From: an uncultured Rhodobacterales bacterium
GTDB lineage: Bacteria; Pseudomonadota; Alphaproteobacteria; Rhodobacterales; Rhodobacteraceae
DNA length: 51,130 nucleotides
Direction of reading: 5' to 3'
Assembly (NCBI GenBank): GCA_903873585.1
Contig: CAIQOV010000041.1
Span: 1 to 51,130, forward strand
Positions 8,540 through 18,608 of this stretch are shown here, piece by piece. Within the stretch, counting starts at the first letter, position 1. Each line of letters starts with the position of its first letter. Under the pieces are notes generated by a model. It saw only the letters and a list, made by a program, of their open reading frames with translations, made no database searches and was not told the origin of the DNA. A program made the translations under genes and the position numbers.

Positions 8540-9739
8540 ATGCCGATTCTTCTGACCAACGCAACACTGGCCACCATGACGCAGGGCTACGGCCTGATCG
8601 AAGGCGGCGCTGTGGTGATTGACGGCGAGATGATTGCTTTTGCAGGGCCAATGTCGGCATTGCCCACCGCCTATGCAGAACTTGCGCCGCAAGATATGGG
8701 CGGCAGGTTGATCACCCCCGGTTTGATAGATTGTCACACCCATATCGTCTTCGCCGGCGACCGCGCGGCAGAGTTTGAACTGCGCCTGAACGGGGCCAGT
8801 TACGAACAGGTGGCGCGCGCTGGGGGCGGCATTCTATCCACGGTGCGCGCCACCCGTGCGGCGTCTGAGGCGGAATTGCTGGCCCAAGCCTTGAGCCGCG
8901 CCGATCAGATCATCGCAGGCGGGGCCACGGTGATTGAGGTGAAGTCGGGCTACGGTCTGACCGTGGAAGATGAACTCAAAATGCTGCGCGTGGCGCGGCA
9001 GATTGGCCGTCACCGCGCCGTGCGGGTGAAGGTGACGCATCTGGCCGCCCATGCTGTGCCGCCGGAATATCAGGGCCGCTCTGGCGCTTATATTGACGCG
9101 GTGGCGATACCGGTTTTGCATCAAGCCGCAGGTTTGGGGCTGATCGACGCGGTTGATGCCTTTTGCGAAGGCATCGCCTTTTCACCATCCGAGGTAGACA
9201 GGCTGTTCACCCAAGCCCGCGCCTTGGGCCTGCCCGTGAAGCTGCACGCAGAGCAGCTTTCCGACCTGAAAGGCGCAGTTCTTGCCGCGCGCCACGGCGC
9301 TTTGTCGGTGGATCATCTGGAATATCTGGGGGCTGATGGCATCGCAGCCATGGCCGCCGCTGGCACAGTTGCGGTGATCTTGCCCGGTGCGTTCTACACC
9401 TTGCGCGAGGTCCAACTGCCGCCCATCGCCGCCCTGCGCCAAGCGGGTGTGCCGATGGCGGTGGCGACAGATTGCAACCCCGGTTCCTCGCCCATGACCT
9501 CGCTGACCTTGGCCATGAACATGGCCTGCACCCTTTTCCGCATGACCCCGCTAGAGGCGTTGCTGGGCACCACCTTGCACGCCGCCCGTGCACTGGGGCT
9601 GACAGATTGCGGCGCGCTGGAACAGGGCAAGCGGGCTGATCTTTGCGTCTGGAACGCGCGCCATCCTGCTGAATTGTCTTACAGAATTGGGGCAACCCCC
9701 CTGCACGCCCGTATGTTTGGAGGACGCTTTGACGCCTGA
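8540..9739 (+). CDS. hutI: Imidazolonepropionase
   Basis: Hydrolyses 4-imidazolone-5-propionate to N-formimidoyl-glutamate, the third step of histidine degradation. 399 residues, a normal length. Seen: [33 protein letters not shown] (about residues 54-86), with the HTH metal ligands and the HutI-specific FAGDR segment, [23 protein letters not shown] (about 132-154), [24 protein letters not shown] (His ligand), and [12 protein letters not shown] with the metal-binding Asp. The start at 8540 ([13 protein letters not shown]) follows an AAGGCG sequence; an upstream in-frame ATG at 8495 lies inside the proposed operator and is unlikely. It is the first gene of the rightward hut operon, and its 3' end overlaps the hutH start by 11 bases. 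Confidence 0.95.
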   Translation: MPILLTNATLATMTQGYGLIEGGAVVIDGEMIAFAGPMSALPTAYAELAPQDMGGRLITPGLIDCHTHIVFAGDRAAEFELRLNGASYEQVARAGGGILSTVRATRAASEAELLAQALSRADQIIAGGATVIEVKSGYGLTVEDELKMLRVARQIGRHRAVRVKVTHLAAHAVPPEYQGRSGAYIDAVAIPVLHQAAGLGLIDAVDAFCEGIAFSPSEVDRLFTQARALGLPVKLHAEQLSDLKGAVLAARHGALSVDHLEYLGADGIAAMAAAGTVAVILPGAFYTLREVQLPPIAALRQAGVPMAVATDCNPGSSPMTSLTLAMNMACTLFRMTPLEALLGTTLHAARALGLTDCGALEQGKRADLCVWNARHPAELSYRIGATPLHARMFGGRFDA

Positions 9740-11258
9740 AACCCTCATCCCCGGCCAAACGACATTGGCGCAGTTGGAACGCATCTTGCGCAGCGAAATG
9801 CCCGCCGTGTTAGACCCCTCGGCCCGCAAAGGTGTGGATTGGGCGGCGGCACAGATCGCCAAGGCAGCGGCAGGGTCGGCTGCGGTGTACGGGGTGAACA
9901 CGGGGTTTGGCAAGCTGGCAAGCTTGAAGATCGCGCCACAAGATACGGAAACCTTGCAGAAAAACCTGATCCTGTCGCATTGCTGCGGTGTGGGTGATGC
10001 CATGCCCCGCCCTGTGGCGCGCTTGATGATGGTGCTGAAACTGCTGTCACTTGGGCGCGGCGCTTCGGGTGTGCGCTGGCTGATTATCGAACAGTTGCAA
10101 GCCATGTTGGCCGCAGGCGTGACCCCGGTGATCCCCGCGCAGGGATCGGTTGGGGCGAGTGGTGACTTGGCGCCCTTGGCACATATGACGGCGGTGATGA
10201 TCGGGCATGGAGAGGCCGAGCATGAGGGCAAGGTTAAGAGTGGCGCGCAAGCTCTTGCTGATGCATGTCTTTCGCCGATAGTGCTTGGTCCGAAAGAGGG
10301 CCTAGCCCTGATCAATGGCACCCAGTTTTCCACTGCCTATGCCCTTGCGGGCCTGTTTGGCGCATGGCGCTGCGCGCAGAACGCCTTGGTGACCTCGGCC
10401 CTGTCAACCGATGCGATTATGGGGTCAACCGCCCCGTTAGAGGCCGAAATTCACGCCCTGCGCGGTCAACCGGGCCAGATTGCCGCCGCCGCAACCCTGC
10501 GGGCTTTGCTGGCAGGGTCAGTGATCCGCGAAAGCCACCGTGAGGGCGACAGTCGCGTGCAAGACCCCTATTGCATCCGCTGCCAACCCCAAGTGACGGG
10601 CGCTGCGATGGATATCTTACGCCAATCCGCCCGCACGCTTGAGATCGAGGCGAATGCCGCCACCGATAACCCGTTGGTTCTGTCAGATGGCCAGATCGTG
10701 TCGGGTGGGAACTTTCACGCAGAACCCGTTGGTTTTGCTGCTGATATGATCGCCATGGCGATCAGTGAGATCGGCGCGATTGCGCAGCGGCGTGTGGCCT
10801 TGATGGTGGACCCCGTTTTAAGCTTTGACCTTCCCGCCTTTCTAACCCCGCGCCCCGGCCTGAATTCCGGCCTGATGATCGCCGAAGTGACAACCGCGGC
10901 TTTGATGAGCGAAAACAAGCACATGGCCCATCCAACGGTGATTGATTCCACCCCAACCTCGGCCAATCAAGAAGACCATGTGTCGATGGCTGCCCACGGT
11001 GCGCGGCGTTTGGGGCGGATGGTTGAGAATTTGAACGTGATCTTGGGGGTAGAAGCCATCACCGCCGCGCAAGGCATTGAGTTTCGCGCACCCTTGGCCA
11101 CATCAACCCCGCTTGCCGCTGTGGTTGCACGCCTGCGGCAAGATGTGGCGACTTTGGGCGATGACCGCTACATGGCCCCCGACCTTGCCGCCGCCGCACG
11201 CTTGGTGGCATCGGGCGCGCTGACAGAGGCCACAGCGCTTAAGATGCCCGCGCTATGA
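9729..11258 (+). CDS. hutH: Histidine ammonia-lyase, probable TTG start
   Basis: Deaminates L-histidine to urocanate and ammonia, the committed step of histidine utilisation. 509 residues. Seen: [14 protein letters not shown] with Ala143-Ser144-Gly145, which cyclises to the electrophilic MIO group, [11 protein letters not shown] near residue 58, [10 protein letters not shown] near 200, and [11 protein letters not shown] near 280, all hallmarks of HutH. The start is read as TTG at 9729: a GGAGGA sequence (9719-9724) sits just upstream, the resulting N-terminus [16 protein letters not shown] matches family starts, and the ASG triad then falls at the expected position. The only in-frame ATG nearby is 42 bases earlier, inside hutI. 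The gene overlaps hutI by 11 bases and its stop overlaps the CoA-transferase start, indicating coupled translation. Confidence 0.93.
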   Translation: MTPETLIPGQTTLAQLERILRSEMPAVLDPSARKGVDWAAAQIAKAAAGSAAVYGVNTGFGKLASLKIAPQDTETLQKNLILSHCCGVGDAMPRPVARLMMVLKLLSLGRGASGVRWLIIEQLQAMLAAGVTPVIPAQGSVGASGDLAPLAHMTAVMIGHGEAEHEGKVKSGAQALADACLSPIVLGPKEGLALINGTQFSTAYALAGLFGAWRCAQNALVTSALSTDAIMGSTAPLEAEIHALRGQPGQIAAAATLRALLAGSVIRESHREGDSRVQDPYCIRCQPQVTGAAMDILRQSARTLEIEANAATDNPLVLSDGQIVSGGNFHAEPVGFAADMIAMAISEIGAIAQRRVALMVDPVLSFDLPAFLTPRPGLNSGLMIAEVTTAALMSENKHMAHPTVIDSTPTSANQEDHVSMAAHGARRLGRMVENLNVILGVEAITAAQGIEFRAPLATSTPLAAVVARLRQDVATLGDDRYMAPDLAAAARLVASGALTEATALKMPAL

Positions 11259-12388
11259 TGCTGAAAGGGTTGAAAATCCTTGATCTGACGCGCGTGATGG
11301 CGGGGCCGTTTTGCACCGCTTTGCTGGCTGATCTTGGGGCAGAGGTGATCAAGCTAGAACCGCCGCAAGGCGATGATTACCGCCACATCGGCCCTTTCGT
11401 GCAAGGTGAATCCGCGCTGTTCACGCTGATGAACCGTGGCAAACAGTCGATTGTGCTGGATTTGAAGGAGGCTGACGCCCAAGCCACGGCGCGGGCCATT
11501 GCGCTGCACTGTGATGTGGTGGTGGAAAACTTTCGCCCCGGTGTTGCCAGCCGTTTGGGGCTGGGGCCAGAGTTGCGGCAAGATAAGCCCAGTTTGATCT
11601 ATGCTTCGATTTCGGGCTTTGGCCAAACCGGGCCGGATGCGCATTTGCCCGCCTATGATCTGGTCGCTCAGGCGATGTCTGGCCTTATGGCCGCGACTGG
11701 AGAAGCGGGCGGCAAGCCCATGAAAGTGGGTGAAAGTTACGGCGATTTGATGGCGGGGCTTTATGCCTCGTGGGCGATCCTTGCCGCCCTTTATCGGCGC
11801 AATGCCACGGGCGAGGGTTCTACAATCGACGTGGCAATGTTTGACGCACTGTTTTCCCTGCTGCCCACCAGCCACGCCTTGCAGTTCTACGCGGGCCGCA
11901 CGCCAACTCCCGTAGGCAACCGCCACCCGCTGTCGACCCCCTTTGGCTGCTTTGCCTGTGCCGATGGGCAGGCTGTGATTGCCGTTCTGGGCGATCGGCA
12001 ATGGCAGGCGCTGTGCACTCTGATCGGCAGCGACATGGGCCAAGATGCAGCCCTTGCCACCGATGAGGGCCGCACCCTGCAAGAGCCCCGCATCAAAGCC
12101 GCGATTGAGGCTTGGACCTTGCCACGCCCCATGGCTGAGGTCGTGGCAGCGCTAAGCGCCGCAGGTATCCCCACCGCCCAAGTGCAATCCCTTGCGCAGG
12201 CCGCGGCATCGCCACACGCCCAAGCGCGTCAGTTGGTCGCGCAAATGGCGCATCCCACCTTGGGCCACTCTGCCATCGTGGGCCAACCCGTGCGGTTTGA
12301 CGGGGCAAAGCCCCTGTCGGCCACATCAGCCCCCCAGCTTGGCGCTGATGGGCCGGCCATTTTGGCCAAGTTTGGAATTGCCCCATGA
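11255..12388 (+). CDS. Class III (CaiB/BaiF family) CoA-transferase inside the hut operon
   Basis: A 377-residue CaiB/BaiF-type protein that would move CoA between carboxylic acids. Seen: the N-terminal [39 protein letters not shown] (residues 3-41), [18 protein letters not shown] near 87, the Q-T-GP segment, and Asp164 in [13 protein letters not shown], the position of the aspartate that forms the acyl-anhydride intermediate in formyl-CoA transferase. The start ATG at 11255 overlaps the hutH stop as ATGA; a second ATG follows at 11258. It is followed, again by ATGA overlap, by an acyl-CoA dehydrogenase gene and then hutU. This family is not one of the four core histidine steps. Embedded here it may activate a histidine-related acid such as imidazolepropionate; that is my inference. 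Confidence 0.88.
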   Translation: MMLKGLKILDLTRVMAGPFCTALLADLGAEVIKLEPPQGDDYRHIGPFVQGESALFTLMNRGKQSIVLDLKEADAQATARAIALHCDVVVENFRPGVASRLGLGPELRQDKPSLIYASISGFGQTGPDAHLPAYDLVAQAMSGLMAATGEAGGKPMKVGESYGDLMAGLYASWAILAALYRRNATGEGSTIDVAMFDALFSLLPTSHALQFYAGRTPTPVGNRHPLSTPFGCFACADGQAVIAVLGDRQWQALCTLIGSDMGQDAALATDEGRTLQEPRIKAAIEAWTLPRPMAEVVAALSAAGIPTAQVQSLAQAAASPHAQARQLVAQMAHPTLGHSAIVGQPVRFDGAKPLSATSAPQLGADGPAILAKFGIAP

Positions 12389-13500
12389 CCCCCGAAGAGC
12401 AAGCCTTCCTAGACCAACTGCGCCGCGTGCTGGCCCAAAAGGTCGCCCCGCTTGCCGCTGAAACCGATGAAACCGCCCAGTTCGTGCACCGCCAACTGGC
12501 GATCTTGGCCGACCTTGGCCTGATGGGCGCAAACCTGCCCGCCCCCTTTGGCCCCGCCATATCCGCCGCAGCGCTGTATGCGGCGGTAGAGGCTGTGGCG
12601 GGCGCTTGCGGTTCAACCGCCTCGGCCCTGACGGCGCATTACCTTGCCACCGACTCGCTGCATCTTGGGGCTGACAGCGCCTTGCAAGCGCGCTTTTTGC
12701 CCGATGCGAGCGCGGGCACCAAGCTTGGGGCCTTTGCGCTGACCGAACGCAATGCGGGTTCCGACCCCGCCGATATGCGCACCACGGCCACCAAACAGGG
12801 CGATCACTACCGCCTGAAGGGGGCTAAGTGCTTCATTTCCAACGGTGGTGTGGCGGATTTCATCATCGTTTACGCCGTAACTGACCCCACCGCAGGCCAC
12901 CGTGGCATTTCAGCCTTTGTTGTTGAAAAGGGCACGCAGGGCCTGACCTATGGCCGTGTGGAACGCACCATGGGCCTGCGCGGCGGCCATGTGTGGGAGC
13001 TGGAGTTTGACTGCCTGATCCCAGAGGCAAACCGTCTGGGCGCTGAAGGCACGGGCTTTAAAACCGCCATGAAAGTGCTGGACAATGGCCGCATCGAAGT
13101 GGCCGCAATGGCCACTGGCATCGCTGATACGGCCCTAAGCTTGGCGAAAGACTGGTGCAAATCCCGTATCATCGGGGGCGAGGCGCTTGCCAACCGCCAA
13201 GGCATTCGCTGGCAACTGGCCGATATGGCGACCGACCTTGCCGCCGCCCGTGCCCTTGCGGCCCAAGCCGTCGCCCTGCGCGAAACGGGGGCGCGCTTTA
13301 CGCTGCAAGCCTCGATGGCCAAGCTGTTCGCCTCTGAAATGGTGCAACGTGTCACTGACGGGGCTTTGCAACTGCACGGCGGTTACGGCTTTACCCGCGA
13401 CTTTCCGCTTGAACGTCTTGCCCGCGATTGCCGGATTTTCCGCATCTACGAGGGCAGTTCCGAAATTCAGCGCATGATCATCGCTGGCCACATCCTCTGA
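12385..13500 (+). CDS. Acyl-CoA dehydrogenase inside the hut operon
   Basis: A 371-residue FAD-dependent acyl-CoA dehydrogenase that introduces a trans-2,3 double bond into an acyl-CoA and passes electrons to ETF. Seen: an all-helical N-terminal domain, [19 protein letters not shown] (about residues 112-130) with the flavin-contacting motif, the beta domain with [31 protein letters not shown] (about 328-351), and Glu356 in YEGSSEIQR, the catalytic base position of short- and medium-chain enzymes. It therefore looks catalytically intact. The start overlaps the CoA-transferase stop (ATGA), and hutU follows after 7 bases. Together with the CoA-transferase it could oxidise a saturated acid to an enoate; imidazolepropionate to urocanate fits the neighbours, but a generic fatty or branched substrate cannot be excluded. 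Confidence 0.9.
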   Translation: MTPEEQAFLDQLRRVLAQKVAPLAAETDETAQFVHRQLAILADLGLMGANLPAPFGPAISAAALYAAVEAVAGACGSTASALTAHYLATDSLHLGADSALQARFLPDASAGTKLGAFALTERNAGSDPADMRTTATKQGDHYRLKGAKCFISNGGVADFIIVYAVTDPTAGHRGISAFVVEKGTQGLTYGRVERTMGLRGGHVWELEFDCLIPEANRLGAEGTGFKTAMKVLDNGRIEVAAMATGIADTALSLAKDWCKSRIIGGEALANRQGIRWQLADMATDLAAARALAAQAVALRETGARFTLQASMAKLFASEMVQRVTDGALQLHGGYGFTRDFPLERLARDCRIFRIYEGSSEIQRMIIAGHIL

Positions 13501-13507
13501 GGTTCCC

Positions 13508-15187
13508 ATGACCCGCCACAACACCCGTGACATCTTTCCCGCCACCGGCACTGAACTCTCGGCCAAATCTTGGCTGACCGAAGCCCCCCTGCGGATGCTG
13601 ATGAACAACCTGCACCCCGATGTGGCCGAAAACCCCCATGAACTGGTGGTTTACGGCGGCATCGGCCGTGCGGCCCGCACATGGGAGGATTTTGACCGCA
13701 TCTGTGCTGGTCTGCGCGATCTGGAAGCGGATGAAACGCTGATCGTGCAATCGGGCAAACCCATCGCCATCATCAAAACCCACACCGATGCGCCGCGCGT
13801 TCTGATTGCCAACTCCAACCTTGTGCCGCATTGGGCGACATGGGAGCATTTCAACGAATTGGATAAAAAGGGCCTGATGATGTATGGCCAAATGACCGCA
13901 GGGTCGTGGATTTACATCGGCACGCAAGGGATTGTGCAGGGCACCTACGAAACCTTTGCCGAAGCGGGACGGCAGCATTACAACGGTGATCTGAAAGGCC
14001 GGTGGATCCTGACCGGCGGCTTGGGCGGTATGGGCGGGGCGCAGCCCTTGGCGGCGGTGTTTGCCGGTGCTTGCTGCCTTGCGGTTGAGGTTGACGAGAC
14101 CCGCATAGATTTTCGCATCCGCACCCGCTATGTCGACGCCAAGGCCAAAACGCTGGATGAAGCCCTCGCGATGATTGACGCTTGGACAGCGGCGGGTGAG
14201 GCGAAGTCGGTCGGCCTTGTGGGCAACGCCGCCGAAGTTTTCCCCGAGATTTACCGCCGCATGAAAGCGGGCGGTCACCGCCCCGATATCGTGACCGACC
14301 AAACCTCGGCCCATGATCCGCTGCATGGCTATTGCCCCGTGGGATGGTCAACGGGTGAATGGCGCGCCAAGCAGGAAAGCGATCCAAAGGCCGTGCAAAC
14401 GGCAGCGCGTGCGTCGATGCGCGCCCATGTGGCGGCGATGGTTGATTTCTGGAATGCCGGTGTCCCCACGCTGGATTACGGCAACAACATTCGCCAAGTG
14501 GCGAAAGAGGAAGGTCTTGAAAACGCCTTCGCTTTCCCCGGTTTCGTGCCCGCCTATATCCGCCCGCTGTTTTGCAAAGGCATCGGCCCCTTCCGCTGGG
14601 TGGCGCTGTCGGGCGACCCCGAGGATATTCGCAAAACCGATGCGGCGATGAAAAAGCTGTTCCCCGAAAACCACCACCTGCACCGCTGGCTGGATATGGC
14701 ATCAGAACGCATCGCGTTCCAAGGCCTGCCAGCCCGCATTTGCTGGATCGGACTTGGGGATCGCCACCGCGCGGGGCTGATGTTCAACGACATGGTCGCC
14801 TCGGGCGAGTTGAAAGCGCCCATCGTCATCGGGCGTGATCATCTGGATGCAGGCTCGGTCGCTTCGCCCAATCGGGAAACGGAATCTATGAAAGACGGGT
14901 CGGATGCCGTATCCGACTGGCCGCTGCTGAACGCGCTGATCAACACCGCCTCGGGGGCTACTTGGGTCAGTCTGCACCATGGCGGCGGGGTGGGCATGGG
15001 TTTTAGCCAGCACGCGGGCGTTGTGATCGTGGCTGATGGCACCCCAGATGCTGCCAAGCGCTTGGAACGTGTGTTGTGGAACGACCCCGCCTCGGGCGTT
15101 TGGCGTCATGCCGATGCGGGATATGACTCCGCCATCCAATGCGCCAAGGATCACGGGCTGCGCTTGCCGGGGATTACGGGGCTTTAA
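13508..15187 (+). CDS. hutU: Urocanate hydratase
   Basis: Adds water to urocanate using tightly bound NAD+ as an electrophile, giving imidazolonepropionate, the substrate of HutI. 559 residues, the normal length. Seen: [32 protein letters not shown] near the N-terminus, [19 protein letters not shown] near residue 130, the NAD-binding [13 protein letters not shown] (about 172-184), YCPVGWS with the conserved Cys, and [20 protein letters not shown] (about 355-374). The start at 13508 follows TGAGG of the preceding stop region with 7 bases between genes. It is the last gene of the rightward hut operon and meets the convergent LysR gene after 22 bases. Confidence 0.96.
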   Translation: MTRHNTRDIFPATGTELSAKSWLTEAPLRMLMNNLHPDVAENPHELVVYGGIGRAARTWEDFDRICAGLRDLEADETLIVQSGKPIAIIKTHTDAPRVLIANSNLVPHWATWEHFNELDKKGLMMYGQMTAGSWIYIGTQGIVQGTYETFAEAGRQHYNGDLKGRWILTGGLGGMGGAQPLAAVFAGACCLAVEVDETRIDFRIRTRYVDAKAKTLDEALAMIDAWTAAGEAKSVGLVGNAAEVFPEIYRRMKAGGHRPDIVTDQTSAHDPLHGYCPVGWSTGEWRAKQESDPKAVQTAARASMRAHVAAMVDFWNAGVPTLDYGNNIRQVAKEEGLENAFAFPGFVPAYIRPLFCKGIGPFRWVALSGDPEDIRKTDAAMKKLFPENHHLHRWLDMASERIAFQGLPARICWIGLGDRHRAGLMFNDMVASGELKAPIVIGRDHLDAGSVASPNRETESMKDGSDAVSDWPLLNALINTASGATWVSLHHGGGVGMGFSQHAGVVIVADGTPDAAKRLERVLWNDPASGVWRHADAGYDSAIQCAKDHGLRLPGITGL

Positions 15188-15209
15188 ATTCAGCCGCGCG
15201 CCCTTGGCC

Positions 15210-16064
15210 TTAGCCACGCCCCGAAATCTCACGCGCCACGATCCGCGTCAGGTGGCGGTGCATGCGGCTGGTGCGGTGGCGTTGGTGCATGGCGGCAAAG
15301 ATCGGCTGGCTGATCGGGTCCACATCGCTGACGGCTGAAAAGCCGCCCGATGCGATCATCTGCTCGGCCGTATCGGCCAGCACAAAGCCAGCCCCGCCCA
15401 TGCTGGCCAACAGCCCTGCCACGGCGGCGTTTTGCCCCGATGCCAGCACCGCCACCGCGCAATCGGGCAGCACTTGGCGATGTGTTTCATCAAAAGCCGC
15501 GGAATAAGCGCCGCGAATATAGCGGGCAGGGTCAATGCTGGCGCGTTTGCTGCCATCGGAACTGATCAGGCGATACATCACCTCGCCCACCGAGGTGATG
15601 TGCAAATCAGGCAGGGCTTGCGGCGAAAAAAGCACGGCAAAATCCAAAACCCCGCGATCCAGATCTTTGCACATCTGGGCGGAATAGTCGGGTTCGATGT
15701 AAAAAGAACACTCGGGCAAAGACCTGCGAAAATTGGCCACCCAATCGCCAATATTCCCCGCCGCCAGATCGTTCTGAATCCCAATGCGTAGCACCACCGC
15801 CGCTGTGCCCGAAGGCACGACAGCCCGTTGCGCTTCGGCCCAAGCGTGGCGCAAAGCGCGGGCGTGGGTTTCGAACTTCAGCCCTTCGGTCGTTAAATCT
15901 GTGCCTGCGCGTGAGCGTGTGAACAACCTTGCGCCCAATGTCGCCTCTAACGCCGCAATCCGGGCCGAGATGGTCGATTGCTTCACCTGCAACCGTTCCG
16001 CCGTGCGGTGAAAGCTACGCGTCTCAATCAGGTCTAAAAACGTGTCGATAACTTCGGTCTGCAT
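15210..16064 (-). CDS. LysR-family transcriptional regulator, divergent from the amine-demethylation cluster
   Basis: A 284-residue LysR-type regulator: an N-terminal winged helix (DLIETRSFHRTAERLQVKQSTISARIAALEATLGARLFTRS, about residues 11-51) and a periplasmic-binding-protein-like effector domain beginning near VVLRIGIQNDLAAGNIGDW. LysR proteins usually activate a divergent target gene in response to a metabolite of its pathway, and here the divergent partner is the first GcvT-fused flavoprotein of a six-gene catabolic cluster. A perfect 19-base palindrome (16074-16092) just upstream of its start is the probable binding and autoregulatory site. The effector is not deducible; an N-methylated amine would fit the neighbours. 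Confidence 0.88.
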   Translation of the reverse strand: MQTEVIDTFLDLIETRSFHRTAERLQVKQSTISARIAALEATLGARLFTRSRAGTDLTTEGLKFETHARALRHAWAEAQRAVVPSGTAAVVLRIGIQNDLAAGNIGDWVANFRRSLPECSFYIEPDYSAQMCKDLDRGVLDFAVLFSPQALPDLHITSVGEVMYRLISSDGSKRASIDPARYIRGAYSAAFDETHRQVLPDCAVAVLASGQNAAVAGLLASMGGAGFVLADTAEQMIASGGFSAVSDVDPISQPIFAAMHQRHRTSRMHRHLTRIVAREISGRG

Positions 16065-16073
16065 GGCGTCCTC

Positions 16074-16092
16074 TGATCGATTTTATCGATCA
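16074..16092. promoter_or_regulatory. 19-base perfect palindrome, candidate LysR operator
   Basis: TGATCGAT (16074-16081), then TTT, then ATCGATCA (16085-16092) form a perfect 8-base inverted repeat in the 102-base gap between the LysR gene and the first FAD/GcvT gene, 9 bases upstream of the LysR start codon. Its size and AT-rich dyad suit a LysR recognition site (T-N11-A within a dyad). The symmetry is seen; the regulator assignment rests on position. Confidence 0.5.
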
Positions 16093-16166
16093 ATAGCGCG
16101 GTCTGTGGCGAATTGAAAGCGGGGGCCAAGGGGGCGATACTGAGCCCAACGGTAAGGGAGTGTGAC

Positions 16167-18608
16167 ATGGCTGATTTTCCAACATCCGCGCGGGTGGTGA
16201 TCATTGGCGGCGGGGCCGTGGGGGCATCGTCGCTGTACCATCTGTGTAAGGCCGGATGGACCGATTGTGTTCTGTTGGAAAAGAACGAGTTGACCGCTGG
16301 GTCCACTTGGCACGCGGCGGGCAATGTGCCGACCTTTTCATCGTCGTGGTCGATCATGAATATGCAGCGCTATTCGGCCAGCCTGTACCGTGGCTTGGGG
16401 GCCGAGGTCGACTATCCAATGAACTACCACGTCACCGGATCGGTGCGCTTGGGCCATACCAAGGAACGCTTGCAGGAATTCCAGCGTGTGGTGGGCATGG
16501 GGCGCTATCAGGGCATGGATTTGAACATCCTGTCGAAGGATGATGTCAAAAACGTCTACCCTTTCCTTGAAACCCACGATCTGTCGGGCGCGTTGCACGA
16601 CCCCTATGACGGCGACATTGATCCGGCACAATTGACCCAAGCCTTGGCCAAGGGCGCACGGCAAATGGGGGCGCGCATCGAACGCTTCTGCCCCGCCACA
16701 GGTGTGCGACGTGAAGGCGATGAATGGGTGGTATCCACGCCCAAGGGCGATATTCGCTGCGAAATTGTGGTCAACGCCGCAGGCTATTATGCCCGCGAGG
16801 TCGGCAAATGGTTTGGCCGCGATCTGCCCATGATGGTGATGAGCCATCAGTACATGTTGTTCGACACAATCCCCGAATTGGAAAAGTGGTCGCAGGATGT
16901 GGGCCACAAGCTGCCCCTGCTGCGCGATGTCGACAGCAGCTACTACCTGCGCCAAGAAAAGAACGGCTTTAACCTTGGCCCCTATGAGGGCAACTGCAAA
17001 GCCCATTGGACAACGCCCGACGATCCCTTCCCGCAGGATTTCAGCTTCCAACTGTTCCCCGACGATCTGGAACGGCTGGAATGGCACATTGCCGATGCCA
17101 TGGCGCGTGTGCCCTTGCTGGAAAAGGCGGCCCTGACCAAGGTGATCAACGGCCCTATTCCCTATACCCCCGATGGCAACCCGCTGATCGGCCCGATGCC
17201 CGGCGTGCCCAACGCGTTTGAGGCCTGTGTTTTCACCTTTGGCATTTGCCAAGCCGGTGGCGCGGGTAAGGTTCTGGCCGAATGGGTCACCGAAGGGGCG
17301 ACCGAGTGGGATATGTGGTCCTGCGACCCGCGCCGCTTTACAGGGTTTGAAGACCCCGCCTATTGCGTCAAAAAGGGCATGGAGGTGTACGGCCACGAAT
17401 ACGCCATCCACTTCCCGCACCATTCGTGGCCCGAAGGCCGCGATAAAAAGCTCTCTGCCGTTCACGATAAAACCAAAGCCTTGGGCGCAGTCTATGCGCC
17501 TTATAACGGGTGGGAGCGTGCCACATGGTATGCCCGCCCCAGCGATGACATCAGCGAAGATGCCCAGCGCACGTGGGACCGTAAAGGCCCGTGGTTTGGC
17601 GCTGTGGCCGAAGAATGCGCCGCCGTGCGCGATGCGGCGGGCATTTTGGACCTGCCGGGCTTTAGCCGCTTTCATCTGTCAGGGCAGGGCGCTGTCGCTT
17701 GGTTGACCCGCCAGATCGCAGGCAAAGTGCCCTCTGTCGGGCGCTTGGGGCTGGCCTATTTCAGCGATGACAAAGGCCGCATCATCACTGAAATGTCGGT
17801 GGCGCGTTTGGGCGAGGATGAGGTGTTGCTCATCACCGCCGCCACAGCGCAAAGCCATGACAAAGAATGGCTGGCTTCGCATCTGGATGCGGGGCTGGTG
17901 TTGAAAGACCTAACACTCGATTGGTCAACCCAAATCCTAACCGGCCCCAAAAGCCGCGCCATTTTGGCCGCATGCAGCGATGCCGATCTGACCAAGGGCT
18001 GGTTGACCCACCAATACGCCCATATCGCGGGGGCGGAAGTGTGGCTGATGCGCGTGTCTTTCGCGGGCGAATTGGGGTGGGAGGTTCACTCAAAAACCGC
18101 CGACACGCCCAAGATTTGGGATTCTGTGATGGCGGCGGGCAAACCCTTGGGGCTGAAGCCCTTTGGGATGTTCGCGCTGAACTCGCTGCGTGTCGAAAAA
18201 GGCTATCGCGCTTGGAAGGGCGATCTGTCGACCGATTACACCATCCTGCAAGGCGGGCTGGAGCGGTTTGTGGATTGGGCCAAGCCCAAATTCCGTGGCA
18301 AGGCGGCACTTGAGGCGGAAAAGCAGCGCGGGGTTGCCAAGCGCTTTTGCACCTTGGTGATTGAAGCGGGCGAGCAAGACCCGCCCTATATGTCAACCAT
18401 CTGGCACAACGGCCAAGTGGTGGGCGAACTCACCAGCGGCTACTACGGCCACCGTGTCGGGGCCTGCATTGGCCTTGGGATGCTGAAATCGGAAGTTAAC
18501 GTGGCGGGCACAGCGGTTGAGGTTGAAATCTTCGGCACGCGCTACCCTGCCGTGGTGCAAGAAGACCAGCCCCTGTGGGATGCCAAGAACGAGCGTATCC
18601 GCGCATGA
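16167..18608 (+). CDS. FAD-dependent oxidoreductase fused to GcvT domain (dimethylglycine/sarcosine dehydrogenase family), copy 1
   Basis: An 813-residue two-part enzyme. The N-terminal half is a DAO-type FAD domain with ARVVIIGGGAVGASSLYHL (residues 8-26) and LTAGSTWHAAG, where His49 is at the position that carries covalent FAD in dimethylglycine and sarcosine dehydrogenases. The C-terminal half, from about residue 430, resembles the GcvT aminomethyltransferase fold (HLSGQGAVAWLTRQIAG, FAGELGWEVH, GFVxxG-like end), which in this family delivers the removed methyl to tetrahydrofolate. Such enzymes oxidatively N-demethylate methylated glycines and related amines. The ATG at 16167 follows AAGGGAG; an in-frame start 54 bases earlier is rejected. 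Its stop overlaps the MDR gene. Substrate unknown. Confidence 0.9.
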   Translation: MADFPTSARVVIIGGGAVGASSLYHLCKAGWTDCVLLEKNELTAGSTWHAAGNVPTFSSSWSIMNMQRYSASLYRGLGAEVDYPMNYHVTGSVRLGHTKERLQEFQRVVGMGRYQGMDLNILSKDDVKNVYPFLETHDLSGALHDPYDGDIDPAQLTQALAKGARQMGARIERFCPATGVRREGDEWVVSTPKGDIRCEIVVNAAGYYAREVGKWFGRDLPMMVMSHQYMLFDTIPELEKWSQDVGHKLPLLRDVDSSYYLRQEKNGFNLGPYEGNCKAHWTTPDDPFPQDFSFQLFPDDLERLEWHIADAMARVPLLEKAALTKVINGPIPYTPDGNPLIGPMPGVPNAFEACVFTFGICQAGGAGKVLAEWVTEGATEWDMWSCDPRRFTGFEDPAYCVKKGMEVYGHEYAIHFPHHSWPEGRDKKLSAVHDKTKALGAVYAPYNGWERATWYARPSDDISEDAQRTWDRKGPWFGAVAEECAAVRDAAGILDLPGFSRFHLSGQGAVAWLTRQIAGKVPSVGRLGLAYFSDDKGRIITEMSVARLGEDEVLLITAATAQSHDKEWLASHLDAGLVLKDLTLDWSTQILTGPKSRAILAACSDADLTKGWLTHQYAHIAGAEVWLMRVSFAGELGWEVHSKTADTPKIWDSVMAAGKPLGLKPFGMFALNSLRVEKGYRAWKGDLSTDYTILQGGLERFVDWAKPKFRGKAALEAEKQRGVAKRFCTLVIEAGEQDPPYMSTIWHNGQVVGELTSGYYGHRVGACIGLGMLKSEVNVAGTAVEVEIFGTRYPAVVQEDQPLWDAKNERIRA

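Noticed and set aside
12385-13500. Glutaryl-CoA dehydrogenase paired with the CaiB-type transferase
   Set aside because: The protein resembles short/medium-chain acyl-CoA dehydrogenases, and I saw no glutaryl-CoA dehydrogenase-specific features; the placement between hutH and hutU also argues against it.
16338-17675. 445-codon leftward open frame
   Set aside because: It lies wholly antisense to the first FAD/GcvT gene, with no recognisable domain.
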